In this document: positions 55,445 through 64,000 of the stretch, piece after piece
How the letters are laid out: every line of letters starts with the position of its first letter
How positions within the stretch are numbered: the stretch's first letter is position 1
From: Linum tenue
Taxonomy: Eukaryota > Streptophyta > Magnoliopsida > Malpighiales > Linaceae
NCBI GenBank assembly: GCA_946122785.1
Contig: CAMGYJ010000005.1
Coordinates: forward strand, 36,446,002 to 36,510,001
DNA length: 64,000 nucleotides
Direction of reading: 5' to 3'
Made by a program: the position numbers and the translations under genes
The notes under the pieces: model-generated
Seen by the model: only the letters and a program-made list of their open reading frames with translations
What the model was told of the DNA's origin: nothing
Database searches by the model: none

Positions 55445-56138
55445 CAGGGGTGGGTCGAGCAGATTTTGATCATAAAACGCATCCACTCGCGTTTAAACGG
55501 ATTGATAATTTTTAACCCACCACATACCCACATTTACTCTCAGGTTGGGTCAGACGGATGGTGGATGATGCGGGTGGGTTTGCGGGTTCACCCACATCAC
55601 AATGTATATAATATTAAGGAGTCAACTTGACATGATAATCTGTGGAGAGAGTTATCGGCCAGAAACAAGAATAGGGAATAGGGAAAAACATGTCGAATTA
55701 GTTCTTAAATTGGGTAGAAATTCTATTAAGGGGAAGTTTTCTACCGATGGAGATGATTATCAAGTCCAGGGAACTAAGAAAAATAATTCAACTGAGGAAA
55801 AAGAGGTGATCTACGCACAAGAATCAGAGGTAAAAATAAAGGGAAGAAGAGGGGATCGTGAATTTGAAGGTTTGCTTTGAGGTTCAATCTCCACGACCTG
55901 CCCTAGTTTTCGTCTAACGTCTTCACTCTCCCCTTTCGAGCGCCGACGACTTTGTTCTTTTTGCTGTTGGGTTGAGCGGGTCACCCGCACACACGCCCAC
56001 AACCCACCCACCACCCGATGGATGACTCCCAATGCAACCCGTCACCCACCCACAAATCCACCAACATAATAAAATTCGGGTCAAATGCGGATGGGATGGC
56101 CCAAACCTGTGGGTGATCCGCCCGCATGCCCAGCCCTA
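55445..56138. mobile_element. Non-autonomous hAT-like element, 694 bp
   Basis: Begins CAGGGGTGGGTCGAGC and ends GCATGCCCAGCCCTA, giving short inverted ends. Flanked by the exact 8-bp duplication TTGTCATG (55437-55444 and 56139-56146). Both subterminal parts are rich in GGGTGGGT/ACCCACCC. No transposase. Confidence 0.87.
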
Positions 56139-56149
56139 TTGTCATGTAT

Positions 56150-56335
56150 TATGATATTACCATGGTAACATCATGATATGACAATGGTATGGTGATGTTG
56201 CATTCTTACCATTCTGGTAAGATAATGATATGACAGTGATGAGATCATGTTATGAAGTCTTACCATAGTTGTATGATATTGGTACGATAATGGTAAGATA
56301 GTATATATGAAGTCTTAGCTTTAAGCAAAAATTCA
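56150..56335. repeat. Short ATGATAT repeat field
   Basis: Diverged copies of ATCATGATATGACA, GGTATGATGTT-like phrases and TATGAAGTCTTA. It is the same family as 28560-29395. Confidence 0.65.
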
Positions 56336-57172
56336 TGATGTAACCATACCACTGTCACATATATACATGGGAGGCTAATAGACAACTCTATATCTTGTTT
56401 ATGAAAGATTTTGTACCTTATCCACTCATATATTATCATTATTTTTAATTAATTAATGGGCAATTCTACTAGGTACACTCTAATTTGAAATGTGTTTGGG
56501 TTAGAACTATATTTTTATCATTAAATTTCAAAATTTTACCGCCAAACATCAGTTTTGATAATTCATGTGGATACTGTACTACTAATCAACCATGATAAGA
56601 GCCGAATCAACAAACACACATTTTTACTCGCATAGAACTTTTCATAATGATCGTAGTTAGATGAATTTATAAGGTTGTATCAAGTAAGTAGTGGAGCTAA
56701 TGGGTGCGATTTTTTTATTAGTCCTTAAGCAAAATAATGTTTATCAATAATTGAATCGGTAACTTTTATAATTTAAATACATGTTATCAATTCGGTTAGC
56801 GGTTTATCTAAACACCAACTGGGGGGACTGAAATGTAAATAATAAATTGGAATTTATGAAATTGTGAATCAATGAGTTTGGACAAAGAGGCGGGCCTACC
56901 AGGAATCCAATACACAGCAGACACAGTTCACCATTTGATACCCAAACTCAGCTCATCCATCGGCCGCCCGTCTTCAGGTTGAAGGGAATGTCACTATCCA
57001 CCATCACAAACAAATCTAACTCCGTCTCTCATGTCCCTTTATTACCCCCATCAATTTCATCGGAAAATGCAGCCACGCACCGACTTCTGCTACTTCTTTT
57101 TTTCTTTTTTTCTTTTTCTGTACAGTTTTTGCTTCTTCTTTCTTTTTCTTCCCTTACTGCACGAGCACGACA
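56336..57172. other. Upstream region of LPP copy 2
   Basis: AT-rich DNA to about 56870, then the duplicated 5' flank of the LPP gene (GAGTTTGGACAAAGAGG at 56876) with a pyrimidine-rich leader. No other gene. Confidence 0.5.
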
Positions 57173-58845
57173 ATGGCCACCAAAGCGGCTCTTCTCCACA
57201 AACCCACCTCGAAAATCTCCATCCCCCGTCCGTACCAGACCAATCCCTTCAAACCCAGTTCCCATATTCGTGTTTATACTCGGAAATTGGCCGGATTTCG
57301 TGGAACTGCGACGAGGGGGATTACTGGACTTTCGTCGAACACCATGCCTGCAGAGTCATTGAAGTCTCCTGGAACTAGCATGCGGAGTAACGACTACAGA
57401 ATGGGAGCGCGTGACCGGGAAGCTTTTGTGAAGGAGTCACCCTATGGACTGGAAGCCGCCCTCAACAGTGTGGTGTGTTTCCTCCTTCTCTGTCACCTCT
57501 AATTATCTGCCGATTCCAATTCAGGGCTTTGTGCTAAAAGAGGTTCCCCGCGCATTTTATTTTTATTTGGATGGTGGCAGAGCAAATGGTTAGTGTCTGC
57601 AGCTTTCGGTGCTTTCTTCGTGTGGAGGCATCACAACGCAGACGTGCTGTGGGTGGCCACTGGTGCTGTGGTTAGCTGTGTCCTGTCAGTTGCACTTAAG
57701 CGGATTCTGAAGCAGGAGAGGCCACTTGCTACAACCAGATCTGACCCTGGAATGCCTTCTTCACACGCTCAATACATATTTTACGTTCTTACTTTCGGCG
57801 TTCTCGCAAGTAAGTAAATCTGCTGCTCTTCTCCTTAGCTGGTTGGGTCGTACTTCTTTCATCCAAAATTCCTATAATTAATATAATTCGGCTCTGAGTT
57901 CCGTGTTGCTTTCAGCTGTTGAATGGCTAGGAGTAAATGCTGTTTCAGTCATCCTCAGTGCATTACTTTTGGCATGTGCCTCCTATTTCGTAAGTACAAT
58001 CTTCCTATAGCTTCAGCGGACTTGAGGGTTGATATGGTGCAACCTCGAACTTGGGATCTGGAGAGAAATTGATCGTCTGCGATCCTGTAACATTTTAAAT
58101 ATGAACTCAGATGGTTTAAATTTACATTATAAATATTTTATAACTCCGTGTGAAGGATGCGTAACACCTAATGTGGTATTGTTTCCAATGGCAGTCATGG
58201 CTAAGAGTATCGCAGAAACTGCACACAGGGAGCCAGGTTGTGGTTGGAGCAGCAGTGGGTACAGGTTTCTCAGCACTGTGGTGTTGGCTATGGAATCAAT
58301 TTGTGTTGCGGGCTTTCATTTCGTCTGCATGGGTTCGGGTTGTGGTTGTTTTGGGCACTCTTACATTCTGGGGATGCGTCATGTACTCCTCGGGTCTGCT
58401 GAAAATCAATAGTCCATGGATCTAATTCGAACTCAAGAGAGATTTTTTGAAGTAACTGCACGAAGAGGGTTCTTCATAAGAAACAAAAAAAATATATCCT
58501 TGTAATATAGCCGTATACTATCCGTATACTTATTAAATATACCACTACAACTATGGTTCTCTTAGTATGGTAGAATCATCTTATTTTACCCTATTTATTT
58601 GGTGCTTCATTTATTAAATATGTGTAGCATATTTGTTTTACATATTTTAAGAAATTCAATTTGATATAATTTTATATTATATTCACGTTTAGATTATAAA
58701 TTTATAATAATTTATAGCTCATGCTCTACTTTTAAACGTACTGTTACACACGATCATATATAATTTTTGTTGTACATGTTAATACCATAACATCCCTATA
58801 CCAATGGATATTTTGGTCTACTGAAAAGTGGATGCAAAAGGGTTT
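56875..58845 (+). repeat. Segmental duplication, copy 2 (LPP gene and flanks)
   Basis: Counterpart of 1105-3386 plus 6817-6845. It is uninterrupted at the position where copy 1 has the Helitron (58813/58814). The 3' flank keeps motifs such as ATATAGCCGTATACTATCCG. Confidence 0.85.
57173..58425 (+). CDS. LPPE: Lipid phosphate phosphatase epsilon-like, chloroplast (PAP2 family), copy 2
   Basis: Four exons: 57173-57472, 57581-57809, 57916-57989 and 58195-58425. Exon lengths are identical to those of copy 1 (300, 229, 74 and 231 nt) and encode 277 aa. By my count about 27 residues differ from copy 1, mostly in the transit peptide and C-terminal third. The PAP2 motifs KRILKQERP, MPSSHAQ and RVSQKLHTGSQ are unchanged. 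Intron 3 is much shorter than in copy 1 (205 versus 538 bp). Both copies look functional; the role (plastid phosphatidate phosphatase) is inferred from the family. Confidence 0.9.
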
Positions 58846-58894
58846 TTAACAATGGGTGACATGATCCGCAGGAGGTGCTATAGAATAATATAAA

Positions 58895-59244
58895 GGGTAA
58901 TGTCTATTTATTATCCAAGTATTTTTTAAATTCTTTTATTTTAGTCAAATTTATTGAAATACTAAGAAAGTAAGAATTTGTCAAACGTTTGTAACACGCC
59001 AAAGTATTAAATCTTTTATACGTTATCGTTAATAATTTTGTAATTCTTTTTTTTATTTAAAATATTCAAATTTTGGAATGTTGACCTCCATGTGTCTCTT
59101 ACAAGTCAGTATCATTTTGACAAGTCAATATTATTAACAAAACTGTTAACTAGATGTTAATATTTGGCCAATTATTAGTAATTCAATAGGGTTGGCTAGA
59201 AATTTGAATTTGAAAAGGGTTTGTCCAATAAATAGTGACTACCC
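58895..59244. mobile_element. MULE-type MITE, 350 bp
   Basis: Begins GGGTAATGTCTATTTATTAT. The right end reverse-complements to GGGTAGTCACTATTTATTGG. The exact 9-bp duplication TAATATAAA flanks it (58886-58894 and 59245-59253). No coding capacity. Confidence 0.85.
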
Positions 59245-59253
59245 TAATATAAA

Positions 59254-60810
59254 CTATCTAGCCGCTTGTGTTCCTCCATAATTCATACACTCTCTGTCTA
59301 GTAATGCCATAATGGGTGGTAAAAAAATTCTCAAAAATATCATAAATGATTTTTATTTTTTTAATCACAACGGACTCATTTCTTCTATTGTAAAATTTTC
59401 AAAATTCAACTTAGAACAAAAAAATTACAATTCGATTAAAAAATTAGGAAAAAAAAATTGTAACCTCGCTCCTTAGATCTCACCCTTACTCGCTAAAATC
59501 AACACTCTATTCAGTGGCCAAGTGTAACCACAGAGTCGGGAGTAGTGTAGCGGAATGAAGTTCTGGTGTCAACCGGCAGCCTAGCTAGATGTACTGTTAC
59601 TCGGTGAACTGTCTATTATCTAGCAACCACGCTGTAATTTTGATTACTTGAGATAAAGTAATAAAGCCGGAAATTTGGTTTGAATTCATATGGAAAAGAT
59701 CGCATTGGTATGTGGCCCTCAGCTCATAGTTAGGTTAAAGTTGTAATTCCCCTTAGTTTAGTTTATTGATAGTTATAATGTAGTAGGTCCTATATTAGCT
59801 AGGAATCTCGACTAAAGCAGAATAAGCCCTTTTAAACAGATTAGCCGACGGGAGATTATCCTCAACCGAACAAAAATACAAAGGCAATGCAAATAGAGGG
59901 TACTATTCGAGCAATCGATTCACTACTTTCAATTAAGGATGCTATCTTAACCCAATATGATTTTCTATATCCCAGGTTAAATCAACAATCCAAAGAATTT
60001 GACCTAGATTCAATCATTCATGAATAATACCTCAATTGAATATAATCAATCAATTCCCCAATCCAATGGTTCATACAATAATTCTCCTAACACATGGAAA
60101 TATGGTTATTCATACCCAAGTGAAAGAGAAAATTTCTCTATAGAGAGAGAGTGGAAAACCATGATCGAAATAGTCATGCTCATAAAGATGATGATGATTT
60201 GTTTCGGGATTTCAATCTACACTCCGAGGAGTAATATTTGAGCTCCAATGGAGGAATCAAGGCTCAAATCGGCTCAAAGGTATGTTTTTTCATCACTTTC
60301 TCGTTCTAGACCTCTGTTTTTTTGTCATATGTAGAATTCCTATAAAAATCCTAAAATTTGCACTTAATCCCTCAGCTGGCATGTGTTTTGTCTCAGCCCT
60401 CGTTTTGTCAAAGCTCCGCGTTTCACTTAAGTTCATTCTAAGCAAAACAAAAGCATCTACAAGGTGAAACAAGGTGGAGGTTGCGTTTGGTGTCAGCCCG
60501 GGTTTTCTCTCGGCAGTCATTACATATCTTCTTTCCATCTCACAAAGGAAGGAGTAAATTAGTATTTTAATCAAATCTCACACTAATTATTTCCATATTC
60601 TTAAACTCATTTTAAACACAGAATTTTGGTCACTAATTTTCATTTAACAATTTTCATATTTTCAGTAACGTGCGGATTTGGCCCAATTCGCATTTTTCAC
60701 GGGCAAACAACCCCTTGGTGTTTGGAGCATTATCGTTTTTAATAAATGCATTCCCAAACTATTTTCATTCCTAACCTACATACAACCATCAGTCCTTTTG
60801 TGGTAGTTTG
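59254..60810. other. Gene-free DNA before the copia element
   Basis: No supportable gene. The stretch 59640-60700 looks like decayed LTR-retrotransposon sequence (A-rich with GCAATCGATTCAC and TTTGGCCCAATTCG), but I found no ends. Confidence 0.35.
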
Positions 60811-61169
60811 TGTTGGATGCATTGAGGCTAGATCATCATAGCAGAAGGCAGCAAGAGCAGCAGCAGAAGGCGGGAAGAACAAAAGTTTTGAATAGTTAAA
60901 GTGTTGATTTAAGTATGAGACTGTGTCGTTTTGGTTTAGTGTGATTGTGTGCTTGAGTCTGTAAATTGAGTCAATAAGGTCTCTGCGTGGATTGAGTCAA
61001 AAGGCAGCAAGTCAGTAGCTTAGCTGTCAAGTTAGTTAGCTTGCTTTAAGGGTCGTGGGATTGATTGTCTGTTAGTGGAAGCCTGGATTGTAGGCTAAAG
61101 TTGAGTACTTATTGTTGGTTTGATAGATTGAATAAAGTTTGTTAGTTTACCAACGTATTTGAGACTACA
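60811..61169 (+). repeat. Copia 5' LTR (predicted, 359 bp)
   Basis: From TGTTGGATGCATTGAGG to TATTTGAGACTACA (TG...CA), immediately followed by TTGGGGTATCAGAGA. The limits are inferred from the primer site and TG/CA rule, since the partner LTR is not visible. Confidence 0.7.
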
Positions 61170-61170
61170 T

Positions 61171-61183
61171 TGGGGTATCAGAG
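61171..61183 (+). promoter_or_regulatory. Copia primer-binding site
   Basis: TGGGGTATCAGAG one base after the LTR closely resembles TGGTATCAGAGC, the initiator tRNA-Met primer site of plant copia elements. Confidence 0.75.
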
Positions 61184-61288
61184 AACAGAGTAAACTGTAA
61201 CCACGATTGAAATTGAGAGTGATTTGAGTAAAATTGTTTTTGATTCTGGGACAGGGAAACACGAGAGACACGAGGGAGGTATTGTTTC

Positions 61289-64000
61289 ATGGATTGTGAG
61301 AGTGAAAACATGAGTGAGAGCAGCAGCTTTGCGCAATTCTGTCTTCCAAAGTTTGATGGACACTATGACCATTGGAGTCTGCTGATGGAGAACCTGCTGA
61401 GATAAGGAGTACTGGCCTGTTGTAAGTGATGGTTTCAAGGAACCAGGTCGAGGAGAAGAGTTGTCAGGAGTACATAAGAAGGAGTTGGAAGACAATTGTT
61501 TGAGAGACCTAAAAGCAAAAAACTACTTGGTCAGCTCCATTGACAAAACTCAGAAGCAAATCACTCAAAAGAGTATTGCCAAGCAGCTTTGGGACTCAAT
61601 GAAAGTCAGGTATCAAGGGAGTGAGAGAGTTCAGAAGTCACAGCTTCAAGCCTTGAGAAGAAACTTTGAGATTTTGGCTATGAAAGAAGGTGAGACTGTA
61701 TCTGCTTACTTTGGAAGAGTCAAGGTTATTGCTAATGATATGAGAAAATATGAGGAAGCAATGCCAGATGTTAAAATAGTTGAGAAAATTTTGAGAACCC
61801 TAACTAAAAGATTCAACTACATAGTATGTGCCATAGAAGAATCAAAAGACATAGATACTCTTTCTGTTGAAGCTTTGCAGAGCTCTTGGCTTGTCCATGA
61901 GCATAAGTTCACAAGGCAGACTGCAGAAGAGGATCAAGCCCTCAAGGCCCTCAAGGCTACTCATGTTTTTGGAGGAAGGGGAGGCAACAGAGGTGGTGGC
62001 AGAAGCTTTTATCATGGTAGAGGAAGAGGAAGAACTCGAGGCTGGAATAGGGATGTTGTGCAGTGTTTTCACGATCACAAGTTGGGGCATTTCAGGAATG
62101 AGTGTCCTGACTGGTTCAGTCAGCAAGCAAATTATTCCAAGAGGTAGAGCATGTTGGTTTGATGGATTTTTTGGAAAGTCATCAGTTTGAGAAAAACCAA
62201 AGTTGGCGGTTTCTTTACTCAGGCTGCAGCAATCATATGAGTGGAGAACGATAGTGGTTCACCACCATGGATGCTGGTTTTGAGTGCAATGTGAAGTTGG
62301 GAAATGGTAACAGATTGAAAGTGGCTAGCAAGGGTTCAGTGAAGTTGCAGGTTGATGGATTTCCTAAGGTTATCGGTGATGTGTTTTATGTGCCTAGTCT
62401 GCAGACAAACCTGCTAAGTGTTAGTCAAATTTAGGAGAAAGGTTTGGGGTTTCTCATCAAGGGAGGTGTTTGCAAGATATTTCATGAAGAAAAGGCGGTT
62501 TCTGATGTAGACAAGCATGCAATCCAACAGGATGTTTGTGCTAGCTGCAGAACAGGTGCTCAAAGCTCAGAATGAAGATATAATGTGCTTGCAAACTTCT
62601 CTATAGATTTGGCATAGGAGATTTGGTCACTTGAATCAAACGAGTTTGTTGGCATCGCAAAGAAAGGGTCTGATTCAGGGCATTTCTCAGTTGCTAGGAG
62701 AGCTAGGAGTCTGTGAAGTTTCTCAAGTTGGAAAGCAACACAGGCACAGTTTTCCATAGAAAAGTAGTTGGAGAGCATATCAAAAGCTTCAACTTATTCA
62801 TGCTGACTTGTGTGGACCTATCACACATGAGTCTAATGGTTGAAAGAGGTATATCCTTACTATTACTGATGATTATAGCAGAAATTTAGGGGCTCATTTT
62901 CTGGGTGCAAAATCTGATACACTTGAGGATTTAAGAATTACAAAGCATAGGTTGAGAATGAAACAGGCAGCTCTATTGTGTGCTTAAGAACAAATAGAGG
63001 AGGGGAATTCTTGTTGAAAGAATTAAGGAAAGAGTGTGATGAAGCTGGCATTAGGACGCAGCTTACAGCTGCCCTTACTCCCCAACAAAATGGGGTTGCA
63101 GAAAGAAAGAACAGAACCATAATGAATATGGTTCGATGCTCTCTTGGTGATACCAGCTTCAACACACACTTTCCTGAATTCTTTCAACAAGAGGCAGTGG
63201 CTTGGACAACCTATGTGTTGAATAGAAGTCCTACTGCTGCCAATGGATGCAAAACTCCACAAGAAATCTAGTCTGGCAAGCCACCATCAGTTGAGCATCT
63301 GAGGATCTTTGGTTGTGTAGCTTATGCTCACATTCATGACCATCACAGGAAGAAACTTGATGCAAAAAGTGTAAAGTGTAATTTCTGGGGTTATATTCTG
63401 AGTCTAAACCCTACAAACTATATAATCCTACAACTAAGAAGGTAATGATTAGTATTTGATGAGGAGAAGGGTTTGATCGGGGAGACTAAACCTCAACAAG
63501 GTGTGACAAGGATGATTTGGGAGGGAGAAGATTAAAACTGGTCAGATTGTGATACTGAAGAGGAGGTTCAGACACCAGTTGAAGAACCACCTAGTCATGT
63601 CACTCTTGTGGCCACTGCATCAAGTAACTAGGAAGAAGAGGAAGAGGAGGATGATCTGTCTACGGACAGTTTTGGGCTACCATCAATAGGGAACCTGGGG
63701 TTTGCCCATAGAGTAAGCAAAACACCAAGGTACTTGAACATCTATGACTGCAGCTGGGCTAACACAGACTGGTGGACATGATTGCTCTACCTGATGTTCC
63801 ACTGATATTTGAAGAGGCAGTGGTTGATGAGAAGTGGATTGAGGCTATGAAACAAGAGATGGTGTCTATCAAGGATTATGACACCTGGATACTAACAGAC
63901 TGTCCACCTGGTGTCATTCCACTTGGGTTAAAGTGGGTTTACAGGACAAAACCGAGGGAAGATGGAGAGATTGACAAGCACAAGGCCAGATTGGTGGTCA
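61289..64000 (+). pseudogene. Copia gag-pol polyprotein (broken, partial)
   Basis: Starts MDCESENMSESSSFAQF at 61289. A frameshift at about 61400 leads into the main gag frame (61461-62147), with RYQGSERVQKSQLQALRR and a damaged zinc knuckle (CFHDHKLGHFRNEC, second Cys replaced by Asp). The protease has YSGCSNHM where relatives have Asp (about 62215). The integrase core (62790-63270) shows ADLCGPI, RTNRGGEF (Asp to Asn) and NGVAERKNRT. The RT start, GLKWVYRTKPREDGEIDKHKARLVV-like, reaches the window end. Numerous stops and frameshifts; not functional. Confidence 0.85.

Larger units (their letters stand above)
60811..64000 (+). mobile_element. Ty1/copia retrotransposon, decayed, continues past the window
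   Basis: A 5' LTR (60811-61169), a primer site and gag, protease, integrase and RT pieces follow in copia order on the plus strand. Frame breaks are frequent. The second LTR lies outside the window, so target duplication and age cannot be checked. Confidence 0.85.

Overview
This is a nuclear genome segment from a flowering plant, most likely a eudicot. The protein-coding genes have short GT-AG introns, AT-rich intergenic DNA and plant-specific families: a PDR-type ABCG transporter, a CYP76-like P450 and a plastid lipid phosphate phosphatase. Much of the remaining sequence that can be classified is plant transposable elements. I cannot name the species from the sequence.

Four host genes can be rebuilt exon by exon with open frames. 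Two are paralogous chloroplast-type lipid phosphate phosphatases (LPP epsilon-like): copy 1 at 1417-3023 and copy 2 at 57173-58425, both on the plus strand, both four exons and 277 aa. The third is a 16-exon PDR-type ABCG transporter of 1403 aa (22033-27766, minus). The fourth is a two-exon cytochrome P450 of 514 aa (50574-52195, minus). The two LPP genes are copies of one segment of about 2 kb and now lie about 55 kb apart. Much of the DNA between them that can be classified is transposon sequence.

Layout. 1-978: long hairpin/foldback element with a 21-bp tandem array. 1105-6845: LPP copy 1 with a 3.4-kb Helitron just downstream. 7600-21480: an L1-type LINE on the minus strand, split by a 10.6-kb Tat-type Ty3/gypsy element (9263-19900, target duplication GATTG) and by a solo LTR (20763-21234, target duplication GTTTC). 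The Tat element carries gag-pol on the minus strand and a spliced, TATA-driven gene of 823 codons on the opposite strand. 22-28 kb: PDR transporter. 28-36 kb: gene-free DNA with a degenerate ATGATAT repeat field, a MULE-type MITE and a hAT-type MITE. 36080-45268: an apparently complete CACTA element with a TNP2-type transposase and a TNPA-like gene. 45.7-47.7 kb: 3' end of a second LINE, interrupted by a hAT-like element. 48-50 kb: transposon remnants. 50.5-52.2 kb: P450. 52.7-56.2 kb: a tRNA-derived SINE and two hAT-like elements with exact 8-bp target duplications. 56.9-58.8 kb: LPP copy 2, followed by a second MULE-type MITE. 60811-64000: a decayed Ty1/copia element that runs out of the window.

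The host genes are not an operon-like unit, and I see no evidence that they work in one pathway. The most informative parts of the window are transposon structures with exact boundaries: empty sites preserved in paralogous copies, the nested insertions, and the bidirectional Tat element. I found no clearly undescribed biological system. The best candidates for further work are the antisense spliced gene inside the Tat element, with its pol-side domain deletions, and the 0.87-kb hairpin at the window start.
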